Of a stretch of 64,000 nt of DNA, positions 29,242-42,861 are shown piece after piece. The notes under the pieces were generated by a model. That model saw nothing but the letters and a program-made list of their open reading frames with translations, searched no databases and was not told the DNA's origin. Source of the DNA: Dyella lutea (lineage in GTDB: Bacteria > Pseudomonadota > Gammaproteobacteria > Xanthomonadales > Rhodanobacteraceae); contig NZ_JAMZEK010000002.1 in the NCBI RefSeq assembly GCF_024158035.1, positions 372,001 to 436,000 on the forward strand, written 5' to 3'. The translations under genes and the position numbers were made by a program. Position 1 is the first letter of the stretch. Each line of letters opens with the position of its first letter.

Positions 29242-31614
29242 ATGCCCAGCCCGATTCGTTCCAAATCGATCGCGATCGCCATTGCGCTCGCCATGAGCCC
29301 GTTCGCCGCAGGCGTTGCGACGGCGGCCGACACATCCATGTCGCACCTTGCCGGCCCGATGTCGCTGCTTGCCGGCGACACGGTCATCGGTGCCGTCCCC
29401 ACCTCGCAGCCGATGCACATCGAGGTGGCACTGAAACTGCGCAACACCGGCCAGCTGCACGCATTCATCGCCCAGACCCACGCCCTCGGCGTGATGGCGA
29501 CACGGCCGGTGATGAGCCGCGCCCAGTTCCGTAGCCAGCATTCGCCGACCGACGCGCAGGCGCAGGCGGTCGCGGCCTACCTCACCCGGGCCGGCTTCAC
29601 CAACGTCGCGATCGCCCCGAACAACATGCTGGTGTCCGGCGACGCGACCGCCGACGTGGTCAAGGCCGCCTTCAACACCAGCTTCGAGCGGGTGCGTACG
29701 CGTCGCGGTCGCGAAGGCTTCATCAACACCGGCGACGTCAGTATCCCGAACGCGCTGAAGAGCAGCGTGCTGTCGGTGATCGGCCTGCAGAACGCCCACG
29801 CGCCGCACACCTTCGTGCAGTACTCGACGCAGTCCGGCCTGCAGCCGCAGGCAGTGACCGGCCACAACCCCACCGAGTTCGCCTCGATCTACGGTGGCAG
29901 CGGTGCGCCGACGGCATCCGGCGTAACGGTCGGCATCATCACCCAGGGCAAGCTCAGCCAGGTCATCACCGACCTGAACACCTTTACCTCGAACAACGGC
30001 CTGCCCGCCGTCAGCACCACCACGGTGAACACCAACGGCACCAGCACCGACACCTCGGGCCTGGGCGAGTGGGACCTGGACAGCCAGGACATCGTGGGCA
30101 TGGCCGGTGGCCAGGTCGGGGGGCTGATCTTCTACAACATCCCCACGCTGTCCAACGCCAATCTCACCGCCGACATCAACAAGGTGGTGTCGGACAATGC
30201 GGTGAAGATCATCAACGTGTCGCTGGGCGAGTGCGAGACCAGCGCGCAGGGCGACGGCTCGGCGGCAGCACAGGACCAGGCCTTCCAGCAGGCAGTGGCA
30301 CAGGGCCAGACCTTCTCGATCTCCACCGGTGATTCCGGTGCGGACGAGTGCGGCACCGGCGGCACCACCCCGAGTTGGCCGGCGGCCTCGCAGTACGTGA
30401 TCGCCGTGGCCGGCACCAAGCTGGATGCGTCCACCACCACCTGGAACAGCGAGGTGGTGTGGAACGAGCTGAGCATCAACGAGGGCGCCACCGGCGGCAG
30501 CGAGAGCACCTTCGAGCCGAAGCCGAGCTGGCAGACCCTGTGGTCGGGCACCCACCGCGGCGTGGCCGACGTGGCGTTCGACGGCGATCCGCAGTCCGGC
30601 TCCAAGGTGATCGTGCAGGGCGCTACCCAGCAGATCGGCGGCACCAGCCTGGCGGCGCCGCTGTTCGCCGGCTTCTGGGCCCGCGTGATCGCGGCCAAAG
30701 GCAGCAGCGTGGGCTTCGCCGGTCCGATCCTCTACGGCCTGCCGGCGAGCGACTTCCATGACGTCACCTCAGGCAACAACAGCGGCGAAAGCGCCGGTCC
30801 GGGCTATGACCTGGCCAGCGGCCGCGGCAGCATCATCATGGCCAGCGCGATCAACGACATCGCTGGCGGTGGCGGCGGCACCAACAACCCGCCGGTGGCG
30901 AACTTCAGCGACAGCATCAACGGCCTGACCGTCGCCTTCACCGACAGTTCGACCGACAGCGACGGCACCATCGCCTCGCGTTCGTGGAACTTCGGCGACG
31001 GCAACACCTCGACGGCGACCAATCCCAGTCACACCTACGCCGCCGCCGGCACCTACAACGTGTCGCTGACGGTGACCGACAACGGCGGCGCCACCAACAC
31101 CAGGACGCAGTCGGTGACGGTGAGCAGCTCGGGCGGCGGTGGCGGCAGCCAGCTGCTGGGCAACACCGGCTTCGAAACCGGCTCCGCCTCGCCCTGGACG
31201 ACGACCAGCGGCGTGATCAACAACAACAGCGCCGAGCCGCCGCACGCCGGTTCGTGGGATGCCTGGCTGGACGGCTACGGCTCCAGCCATACCGACCGTG
31301 TCGCGCAAACCGTCACTATCCCGAGCGGCAAGACCTCGGCCACGCTGAAGTACTACCTGCACATCGATACGTCGGAGACGACCTCGACGTCGAAGTACGA
31401 CAAGCTGAAGGTGCAGGTCTTCAACACCTCGGGCACCCTGCTGCACACCTATGCCACGTTCTCCAACCTGAACGCGGCCGGTGGCTACAGCGTGCATACC
31501 GCCAACCTGTCCAGCTACATCGGACAGACCGTGGTGATCCGCTTCACCGGCACGGAGGACGCCTCGCTGCAGACCTCGTTCGTGCTCGACGACATCACCC
31601 TGACGGTGCAGTAA
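29242..31614 (+). CDS. secreted S53 (sedolisin/xanthomonalisin-type) serine-carboxyl peptidase with PKD domain
   Basis: This 790-residue zymogen has a signal peptide at about 1-29. A pro-kumamolisin activation domain follows at about 45-200 (HIEVALKLRNTGQLHAFIA, FNTSFERVRTRRGREGF). The S53 catalytic domain at about 215-540 has E276 and D280 (GEWDLDSQD), oxyanion Asp in STGDSGADECG, and S469 in IGGTSLAAPL. The DVTSGNN...GYDLASGRGS calcium-site segment closes it. A PKD domain (about 550-635) and a C-terminal beta-sandwich (about 640-790, GNTGFETGSASPW) follow. It is probably an acid-active secreted endopeptidase. It is monocistronic. Confidence 0.92.
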   Translation: MPSPIRSKSIAIAIALAMSPFAAGVATAADTSMSHLAGPMSLLAGDTVIGAVPTSQPMHIEVALKLRNTGQLHAFIAQTHALGVMATRPVMSRAQFRSQHSPTDAQAQAVAAYLTRAGFTNVAIAPNNMLVSGDATADVVKAAFNTSFERVRTRRGREGFINTGDVSIPNALKSSVLSVIGLQNAHAPHTFVQYSTQSGLQPQAVTGHNPTEFASIYGGSGAPTASGVTVGIITQGKLSQVITDLNTFTSNNGLPAVSTTTVNTNGTSTDTSGLGEWDLDSQDIVGMAGGQVGGLIFYNIPTLSNANLTADINKVVSDNAVKIINVSLGECETSAQGDGSAAAQDQAFQQAVAQGQTFSISTGDSGADECGTGGTTPSWPAASQYVIAVAGTKLDASTTTWNSEVVWNELSINEGATGGSESTFEPKPSWQTLWSGTHRGVADVAFDGDPQSGSKVIVQGATQQIGGTSLAAPLFAGFWARVIAAKGSSVGFAGPILYGLPASDFHDVTSGNNSGESAGPGYDLASGRGSIIMASAINDIAGGGGGTNNPPVANFSDSINGLTVAFTDSSTDSDGTIASRSWNFGDGNTSTATNPSHTYAAAGTYNVSLTVTDNGGATNTRTQSVTVSSSGGGGGSQLLGNTGFETGSASPWTTTSGVINNNSAEPPHAGSWDAWLDGYGSSHTDRVAQTVTIPSGKTSATLKYYLHIDTSETTSTSKYDKLKVQVFNTSGTLLHTYATFSNLNAAGGYSVHTANLSSYIGQTVVIRFTGTEDASLQTSFVLDDITLTVQ

Positions 31615-31653
31615 GGAGCGGCTCGCCGCAGGGATGCGGCATGCTGGAACGCG

Positions 31654-31684
31654 AAGGCCCGGGGCGCGAGCGCCGGGCCTTTGT
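31654..31684 (+). terminator. terminator after the S53 peptidase gene
   Basis: AAGGCCCGG pairs with CCGGGCCTT around GGCGCGAGCG, followed by TTTGT. It also faces the convergent asparaginase-domain gene. Confidence 0.85.
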
Positions 31685-31710
31685 CTGTCCCGGGGCGGGG
31701 CCAGGTCGGG

Positions 31711-32196
31711 TCAGGCCTGCTCGAACCGGTTGGCCTCGCGGTTCTTGCGCACCTTGGCCGGGTCCCACACGCGACCGTTCATGGTGATGTAGACGCCGTC
31801 CGGCAGGGTCTGCACCGCGGCCACTGCGCAGCCGATGTTGAACACCGCGTCCGAGCCCTGGAAGCGCGCCGGGTTGAGCGCGCCGGTGAGCACGATCACC
31901 TTGCCCGGGATGCCGGCCAGCACCTTGGCCGTCTCGACCATGGTGTCGGTGCCGTGGGTGACCAGCACGTGGCGGTGCGGCTGCGCCTCGATGGTGGAGC
32001 GGATCAGCGCGCGGTCCTCGTCGGTGACGTGCAGGCTGTCCTTGCGCAGGATCGGGATCACGTCGTACTGGAATGCCACGCCGAGCTGGGCGAGGATCTC
32101 GCCGATCTGCGGCGCGCCGATCTTGTAGTCCGACTTGTCGTCGAAGTAGATCTTGTCGATGGTGCCGCCGGTGGTGACGATGGACAGGTGCTGCAT
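31711..32196 (-). CDS. short asparaginase-domain protein
   Basis: This 161-residue protein matches only the N-terminal domain of L-asparaginases (usual length about 330). It retains the catalytic threonine segment IVTTGGTID and the second motif LVTHGTDTM, but the C-terminal domain that completes the dimer site is absent. Proteins of this size recur in gammaproteobacteria as asparaginase-domain proteins, so it is probably a stable short form and not a fresh truncation. The ATG at 32196 places the first strand at the usual distance; ATG 32229 would add 11 residues. Substrate is unknown. Confidence 0.8.
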   Translation of the reverse strand: MQHLSIVTTGGTIDKIYFDDKSDYKIGAPQIGEILAQLGVAFQYDVIPILRKDSLHVTDEDRALIRSTIEAQPHRHVLVTHGTDTMVETAKVLAGIPGKVIVLTGALNPARFQGSDAVFNIGCAVAAVQTLPDGVYITMNGRVWDPAKVRKNREANRFEQA

Positions 32197-32273
32197 GCTG
32201 GCTGCGCCGATGGGGGGACGAAACGACATTTTAGCTGCGTGCGGCCGGCAACCCCAGCGCGCCGTTGCCGGAC

Positions 32274-33914
<1,641 letters not shown>

Positions 33915-34002
33915 GGTCGGCTCCGTTCGGGAAACGGGGCGAGTATACGGATGCCGTGTGACGACGCTGGCGCGGCGGGCGGTGGCAGCCCGCCCAGGCA
34001 TC

Positions 34003-36348
<2,346 letters not shown>

Positions 36349-36352
<4 letters not shown>

Positions 36353-36822
36353 AGCTCATTGTCCGTTGCGCCCTGGTACTTGCCATGGCTCTCGCCGCGC
36401 CCGTGCAGGCGGCCATGCCAGCTACACCGGCCTTGAAGGTCACCACGCTCGATGGCAAGCCTTACGACCTGGCGGCGCAGCGCGGGCATTGGGTGATCGT
36501 CAATTTCTGGGCGACGTGGTGCGTGCCGTGCATCAAGGAGATGCCCGACATCTCGCATTTCGTCAGCACCCACAAGAACGTCAGCGCGATCGGGCTGGCC
36601 TACGACGACAGCGCGCTGGCGGATATCAAGGCCTTCGTCGCCAAGCATCCGGTGAGCTATCCGATCGCCCAGATGGGCCTGGACAACCCGCCGAAGGATT
36701 TCGACGAGCCGCGCGGTCTGCCGACCACCTACCTGATCGCACCGGACGGCACGGTGGCCAAGCGCTTCGTCGGTCCGATCACCGGCGACGTTCTCGCTGC
36801 CGCGATCGCCGACGCGAAGTAG
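36349..36822 (+). CDS. TlpA-like periplasmic thioredoxin-fold protein
   Basis: This 157-residue protein has a signal peptide (about 1-22). The thioredoxin fold carries active-site W-C58-V-P-C61 in NFWATWCVPCIKEMP and the cis-proline loop RGLPTTYLI. The TlpA/ResA type usually reduces or isomerises disulfides outside the cytoplasm, for example in cytochrome maturation. It is coupled to yihY by a 4-nt overlap and to acyP by a shared G (TAGTG). Confidence 0.9.
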
Positions 36823-37088
36823 TGGCCGCCGCGCGCTTCCTGGTCAGTGGTCGGGTGCAGGGCGTGTTCTACCGCGCCAGCACCCGTGAACAGGCGGTGG
36901 GGCTGGGCCTGGACGGGATCGCGCGCAACCTGGCCGACGGCCGGGTCGAGGTGATTGCCTGCGGATCGCTGGCGGCGATCGACGCGCTGGAGCAGTGGCT
37001 GCGTCGCGGCCCGCCGGCCGCCCGGGTCGAGCAGGTGCTCCGTGAAACCTGCGAGCCCTGGAGCGGCAGCGGCTTCGCCACCGGCTGA
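36822..37088 (+). CDS. acyP: acylphosphatase (GTG start)
   Basis: This 88-residue acylphosphatase has catalytic R18 in GRVQGVFYR and N36 in IARNLADGRVEV. It hydrolyses acyl phosphates. The GTG start shares its first base with the TAG stop of the upstream thioredoxin-like gene. Size, catalytic residues and the tight junction make it secure. It faces ppk2 convergently with only 3 nt between stop codons. Confidence 0.9.
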   Translation: MAAARFLVSGRVQGVFYRASTREQAVGLGLDGIARNLADGRVEVIACGSLAAIDALEQWLRRGPPAARVEQVLRETCEPWSGSGFATG

Positions 37089-37091
37089 GGC

Positions 37092-37859
37092 TCAGCGCCG
37101 CGGCTCAATCCAGAAACTAGCGTCGGCCAACTTCTCCTGCTTGGGCTTGCCGCGCAGCTTCGGCAGCTTGACCTTGATGTCCGGCACGCGCACGTCGGGC
37201 AACTGGTCGAGCAGGTGGCGCATCAGGGCGAGGCGCCCCTGCTTCTGGTCGTTGTAGTCGACCACGAACCAGGGCGCGTGCGCGGCGTGGGTGCGCTCCA
37301 TCATCACATCACGCAGGTGGCCGATCTCGGCGTATTTTTCGCGGGCGGCCAGATCCACCGGAGAGAGCTTCCAGCGCTTGAGCGGGTCGGCCGCACGCTC
37401 GGCGAAGCGGGCTTCCTGCTCGTCCTGGTCCACCGCCAGCCAGTACTTGAGGATCAGGATGCCGCTGTCGGCCAGCATGCGCTCGAACGCCGGGCAGTCG
37501 TCCAGGAACTGGGTGTACTGCGCCTGCGTGCAGAAGCCCATCGCCGGCTCGACCACCGCGCGGTTGTACCAGCTGCGGTCGAACAGCACGAGTTCGCCGG
37601 CGGCCGGCAGATGCGCCACGTAACGCTGGAAATACCACTGCGTCGCTTCGCGCTCGTCCGGCTTGGGTACCGCCACCACGCGGTAACCGCGGGTGTCCAG
37701 GCGGTCGGTGATCGCCTTGATCGTGCCTCCCTTGCCGGCCGCATCGCGGCCTTCGAAGATCACCAGCAGGCGCCGCCCGCTCTTGCGTAGCCAGCGCTGC
37801 ACGCCGGTCAGCTCGATCTGCAGGGATTCCAGCTGCTGCTCGTAGGCCTTGCGCTTCAT
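37092..37859 (-). CDS. ppk2: polyphosphate kinase 2
   Basis: This 255-residue class I PPK2 has Walker A FEGRDAAGKGGT, the lid region RYVAHLPAAGELVLFDRSWYNRAVVEPAMGFC and a C-terminal ERTHAAHAPWFVVDYNDQKQGRL. It transfers phosphate between polyphosphate and nucleoside diphosphates. The ATG at 37859 (MKRKAYEQQL) gives the usual length. It is monocistronic between acyP and prfA. Confidence 0.9.
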   Translation of the reverse strand: MKRKAYEQQLESLQIELTGVQRWLRKSGRRLLVIFEGRDAAGKGGTIKAITDRLDTRGYRVVAVPKPDEREATQWYFQRYVAHLPAAGELVLFDRSWYNRAVVEPAMGFCTQAQYTQFLDDCPAFERMLADSGILILKYWLAVDQDEQEARFAERAADPLKRWKLSPVDLAAREKYAEIGHLRDVMMERTHAAHAPWFVVDYNDQKQGRLALMRHLLDQLPDVRVPDIKVKLPKLRGKPKQEKLADASFWIEPRR

Positions 37860-37926
37860 CGGGCGATCTCCGGCGGGGTGGCCGGGCGAGGGTAGCGCGT
37901 TGCGCATGCCCGGCGTCACCACCGGG

Positions 37927-39009
<1,083 letters not shown>

Positions 39010-39070
39010 GGACGGGGCATTGGCGGAGGGCAGGGCGGGCGAACGGGCGGGGAGCCGGGCGTTCGCGTCG

Positions 39071-40339
39071 CTAATCCTCGCCGGCCTCGCGCTCCAGGCC
39101 GTACAGGCGTCCGGCCGCGTGCAGCAGGTCGAGGTCGCCGCTGAGGGCGGCCTCGCGCAGCGCGGCGCTGGGGTGGTGCAGCAGCTTGTTGGTCAGGGTG
39201 TTGGCGAGGAACGCGAGCGCCTCGTCCGGCGACTTGCCGCGGGCGATCATGCCGCGCGCCTTCTCCAGCACCTCGTCGCGGTACACCTCGGCGTGGTGGC
39301 GCATGTCCACCGCCGGATTGCGCACGCCCAGCGCGCGGCGCCAGGCCATGTAGCGGTCCACCTGCAGGTCGATGATGGCCTCCGCCTCGCGGGCGGCGGC
39401 CTCGCGCGAGCGCAGGTTGTCGTCGATCACCTGGCGCAGGTCGTCGATACCGTAGAGGAACACGTCCTCCATCGTGCCGACGCTGTCCTCGATGTCCCGC
39501 GGCACCGCGATATCGACCATGAACATCGGCTTGCGGCGGCGCGCGGCGATGGCCTTCTCGACCATCGCCCGGGTCAGCACCGGTTGCCGTGCCGCGGTGG
39601 AGGCGATCACGATGTCCGCCTCGGCCAGGTGCTGGGGCAGGTCGGCCAGGGCGATCGCGTAACCACCGTGGCGGGTGGCCAGCTCGTGGGCGTTCTCCAG
39701 CGTGCGGTTGGCCACGATCAGCCGGCTGACCTGCTTCTCGACCAGATGCCGGGCGGCCAGTTCGATGGTGTCGCCGGCGCCGAGCAGCAATACGCAGGCC
39801 TGTCTCAGGTCGGTGAAGACCTGCTCGGCCAGCCGCACCGCGGTGAACGCCACCGACACCGTGTGGGCGCCGATCCGGGTGTCGGTGCGCACCCGCTTGG
39901 CCACGGCGAAGGTGTGCTGCAGCAGGCGGTCCAGCGGCGCCTTCAGTGCCTGGGCGTCGCGCGCCTGCTGGTAGGCGTCCTTCACCTGGCCGAGGATCTG
40001 CGGTTCGCCCAGCACCATCGAATCCAGTCCGGTGGCCACGCGGAACATGTGACGCACGGCATCGCCGTCGCGGTGGAGATAGAGGAACTCGTCCAGCTTG
40101 CCCGGGGTCAGATGATGATGTCGGTTCAGCCAGGCCTGCGGTACGTCCTCCGCGCCGTCGGCGACACCGACATAAAGTTCGGTGCGATTGCAGGTGGACA
40201 GGATCATGGCCTCTTCCACCCCGGGTTCGCCGGTGAGCTCGCGCAGGGCCTCCTCGGTCGACCCCGCGTCGAAAGCCACCTGCTCGCGCAGGTTGACCGG
40301 CGCGGTGAGGTGGTTGAGCCCGAGGGCGATCAGCGGCAT
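39071..40339 (-). CDS. hemA: glutamyl-tRNA reductase
   Basis: This 422-residue enzyme has catalytic C50 in [10 protein letters not shown], the [24 protein letters not shown] segment, NADPH-binding [15 protein letters not shown], and the DIAVPRDIE motif. It makes glutamate-1-semialdehyde from charged tRNA-Glu, the first step of C5 tetrapyrrole synthesis. The ATG at 40339 diverges from the TPR lipoprotein gene across 99 nt. Confidence 0.96.
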   Translation of the reverse strand: MPLIALGLNHLTAPVNLREQVAFDAGSTEEALRELTGEPGVEEAMILSTCNRTELYVGVADGAEDVPQAWLNRHHHLTPGKLDEFLYLHRDGDAVRHMFRVATGLDSMVLGEPQILGQVKDAYQQARDAQALKAPLDRLLQHTFAVAKRVRTDTRIGAHTVSVAFTAVRLAEQVFTDLRQACVLLLGAGDTIELAARHLVEKQVSRLIVANRTLENAHELATRHGGYAIALADLPQHLAEADIVIASTAARQPVLTRAMVEKAIAARRRKPMFMVDIAVPRDIEDSVGTMEDVFLYGIDDLRQVIDDNLRSREAAAREAEAIIDLQVDRYMAWRRALGVRNPAVDMRHHAEVYRDEVLEKARGMIARGKSPDEALAFLANTLTNKLLHHPSAALREAALSGDLDLLHAAGRLYGLEREAGED

Positions 40340-40438
40340 GACGAGGCAGACATTTCGGCGACTAGGGTGTCCGGCGGCGTAGGCTAAGCTTGGTGCTCGT
40401 CGCGTGCGATGACGGAAACAGCCGAAACAGGCGAACAG

Positions 40439-42193
40439 ATGAACGATAGTGTGCTGAGCAGGTGGGCCAAGTTCAAGCAACTGCGGCATTTTGCGGTGGC
40501 CGGGGGCCTCGCGCTCGCCGCCACCGGTTGTGCCACGGTTCGGCCCGGTGGGGCGCCGGAGGGCCCTCGCGGCGAGGCGCAGCCGCTCGCCCGGATGGTG
40601 GTGGCCACGCCGGATGCCGACCACGACGTGCTGGCCCAGCTGCTGGCCGCGGAGATGGCGCTGACCCACTCCGACCTCAAGACGGCCGCGGCCGGCTACG
40701 GCAAGGCGGCGCAGCTCTCCGGCGACGCCCAGGTGGCTGAGCGCGCTACCGAACTGGCGTTGGCGGTGCACGACGATGCCGCCGCGGAGCGGGCGCTGGC
40801 ACGCTGGCAGGCTCTGGGTGCACCAGCGCCCGACCTCGCGCAGAGCCGGGCCCAGCTCGCGCTCGATCGCGGCGATGCTGCCGAGGCGCGGAAGCAGCTC
40901 GAGCAGCTGATCGCACTCGGTGGCCCGGATGCCTGGCGCCGCTTCGGGCGCGTACTGGTCGGGGCGCGCGACTCCGCGCAGGCGGCCCGCCTGCTCGAGG
41001 CCATGGCCACGCCGGAACGCCTGCCCGATGACGAGCGGGCCTGGCTGGCGATGAGCGAACTGGGCGAACGGCTGGGGCGACGCGGCTATGCGCTGCGTAT
41101 CGGCAAGGCCGCCGTGCAGCGCTTCCATACGCCGACCACCTACGCCTGGACGGCGCAGATGATGCTCCGCGCGGGCGACCGCGATGGTGCGAAGAACCTG
41201 CTGCACAAGGCGATCGTGGACCATCCGGGCGAAACCCGGCTGCGGCTCGCGTACGCCACCATGCTCGCGCAGGGCGGGGACTACCCGGCGGCCGCGAAAT
41301 TCCTCGCGTCGGGCAAGCAGAGTGCGGATATCTACAACCTGCGGGCAGCGCTCGCCGCCAAGGCCAACGACCGCAAGACACTGGCGGCGCTGTACCGGCA
41401 GCTGAAGAACGCCAGTCCCGACATCCGCGACGCCAGTACCTTCCTGCTCGGCCAGTTGGCCGAGATGCAGGGCATGAAGCAGGCGGCGCTGGACTGGTAC
41501 GACCAGGTCGGCGACGACGACCCGCATGCCTTCGATGCGGATCTGCGCAGCGCGATCATCCTGCATCAGCAGGGCAAGCGCGCCGAAGCGCACGAACTGC
41601 TCGGCCAGCTGGAAACCGCCTATCTCGACGAGCCCGGACAGCTGCGCCGCGCCTACGAGGCCGACGCCGACCTGTACATGACCGAGCAGCACTACCCGCA
41701 GGCGGAGGTCGCGTTCAGTCGTGCCCTGCAGGTGGTGCCGGACGACCCCGGGCTGTTGTATGGACGCGGGCTGGCTTATGCCGAGTCGGGCAAGATCGAT
41801 CTCGCCGTGGCCGATCTGCGCCGTCTGTTGCAGCTCAAGCCTGACGACGTCGATGCCAGCAATGCGCTGGGCTACACCCTGGCGGATGCCAATCGCGACC
41901 TGCCGGAGGCCGAGAAGCTGATCGGGCAGGCGCGCAAAGCCAAGCCGGACGATCCGGCCATCGCCGATTCCTGGGGCTGGCTGCAGTATCGGCTGGGGCA
42001 CCTGGATCAGGCGGTTGCGGTGCTGCGGCAGGCCTGGAAACAACGGCAGGACGCCGATGTCGGCGTGCACCTGGGCGAGGTGCTCTGGAAGAGTGGCCAG
42101 CATGACGAGGCAAACCGTGTGTTCGACCAGGTGCGCAAGCTCGATCCCGGCAATGCCAGCCTGTTCAGCACGCTCAAGCGGCTGAAACCGTGA
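40439..42193 (+). CDS. TPR-repeat lipoprotein (hemA-lolB intergenic type)
   Basis: This 584-residue protein has a lipoprotein signal (LALAATGC, acylated C31). About ten TPR-like helix pairs follow, the clearest in YMTEQHYPQAEVAFSRALQ, LAYAESGKIDLAVADLRRLL and LGYTLADANRDLPEAEKLIG. The residue after the Cys is Ala, which favours outer-membrane sorting. Orthologues sit between hemA and lolB in pseudomonads. A role in envelope lipoprotein or assembly processes is inferred from this conserved place. ATG 40409 is an alternative start 10 codons upstream. Confidence 0.82.
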   Translation: MNDSVLSRWAKFKQLRHFAVAGGLALAATGCATVRPGGAPEGPRGEAQPLARMVVATPDADHDVLAQLLAAEMALTHSDLKTAAAGYGKAAQLSGDAQVAERATELALAVHDDAAAERALARWQALGAPAPDLAQSRAQLALDRGDAAEARKQLEQLIALGGPDAWRRFGRVLVGARDSAQAARLLEAMATPERLPDDERAWLAMSELGERLGRRGYALRIGKAAVQRFHTPTTYAWTAQMMLRAGDRDGAKNLLHKAIVDHPGETRLRLAYATMLAQGGDYPAAAKFLASGKQSADIYNLRAALAAKANDRKTLAALYRQLKNASPDIRDASTFLLGQLAEMQGMKQAALDWYDQVGDDDPHAFDADLRSAIILHQQGKRAEAHELLGQLETAYLDEPGQLRRAYEADADLYMTEQHYPQAEVAFSRALQVVPDDPGLLYGRGLAYAESGKIDLAVADLRRLLQLKPDDVDASNALGYTLADANRDLPEAEKLIGQARKAKPDDPAIADSWGWLQYRLGHLDQAVAVLRQAWKQRQDADVGVHLGEVLWKSGQHDEANRVFDQVRKLDPGNASLFSTLKRLKP

Positions 42194-42792
42194 GGGTTGC
42201 ACGCTTCCTGGTCGGGCTGGGTGCGCTGGCCCTGCTCGCGGGCTGTGCCCCGGCTGTGCGGCTGAAGGGCGATGCGGCGATGTACCGTGCCCAGCAGCAG
42301 CGCGAGCACGCGCTGGCGGGCACCGAACACTGGTCGCTCAGCGGTCGCCTGGGCGTTTCCGACGGCCACCAAGGAGGCAGCGGCAGCCTGGAGTGGCATC
42401 AGGACGGGGATCATTACGACTTCCAACTGCGTGCTCCGATCACCGGCAAGAGCTTCCGCCTCACCGGTGGTCCCGACGGTGCCCTGCTCGAGGGGCTGGA
42501 TGGTGGCCCGTTGCGCGGCCCGGATGCCGAGTCGCTGATGCGCAAGGCACTGGGCTGGGAAGTGCCGCTGTCGGACCTGCGTGCCTGGGTGCTTGGCCTG
42601 CGCGCCGACAGCGGTCCGGCCGAGCTTCGCTTCGGCGAGGACCATCTGCCTTCGCTGCTGCTGCAGGATGGTTGGACGGTGGATTACCGGAGTTGGGACC
42701 AGAGCCGCCAGCCCGCCCTGCCGGTGCAGATCTTCGCGACCAAGCCGCCCTACAAGGTGCGCCTGTTCGTGGAGTCCTGGCAGCTGAAGTAG
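42190..42792 (+). CDS. lolB: outer-membrane lipoprotein receptor LolB
   Basis: This 200-residue protein starts at GTG overlapping the upstream stop (GTGA). It has lipobox LAGC with C19. The mature part matches LolB: WSLSGRLGVSDGHQGGSGSLEW, ITGKSFRLTGGPDGALL, LRAWVLGLRADSG and VDYRSWD. It accepts lipoproteins from LolA and inserts them into the outer membrane. Confidence 0.92.
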   Translation: MRVARFLVGLGALALLAGCAPAVRLKGDAAMYRAQQQREHALAGTEHWSLSGRLGVSDGHQGGSGSLEWHQDGDHYDFQLRAPITGKSFRLTGGPDGALLEGLDGGPLRGPDAESLMRKALGWEVPLSDLRAWVLGLRADSGPAELRFGEDHLPSLLLQDGWTVDYRSWDQSRQPALPVQIFATKPPYKVRLFVESWQLK

Positions 42793-42861
42793 CCGGGAGC
42801 GGGTAGGCTATCGGCCCCGCGCGGACGCCGTATCGTGAGCCGCCTCATCGCAAGAGCCCCC

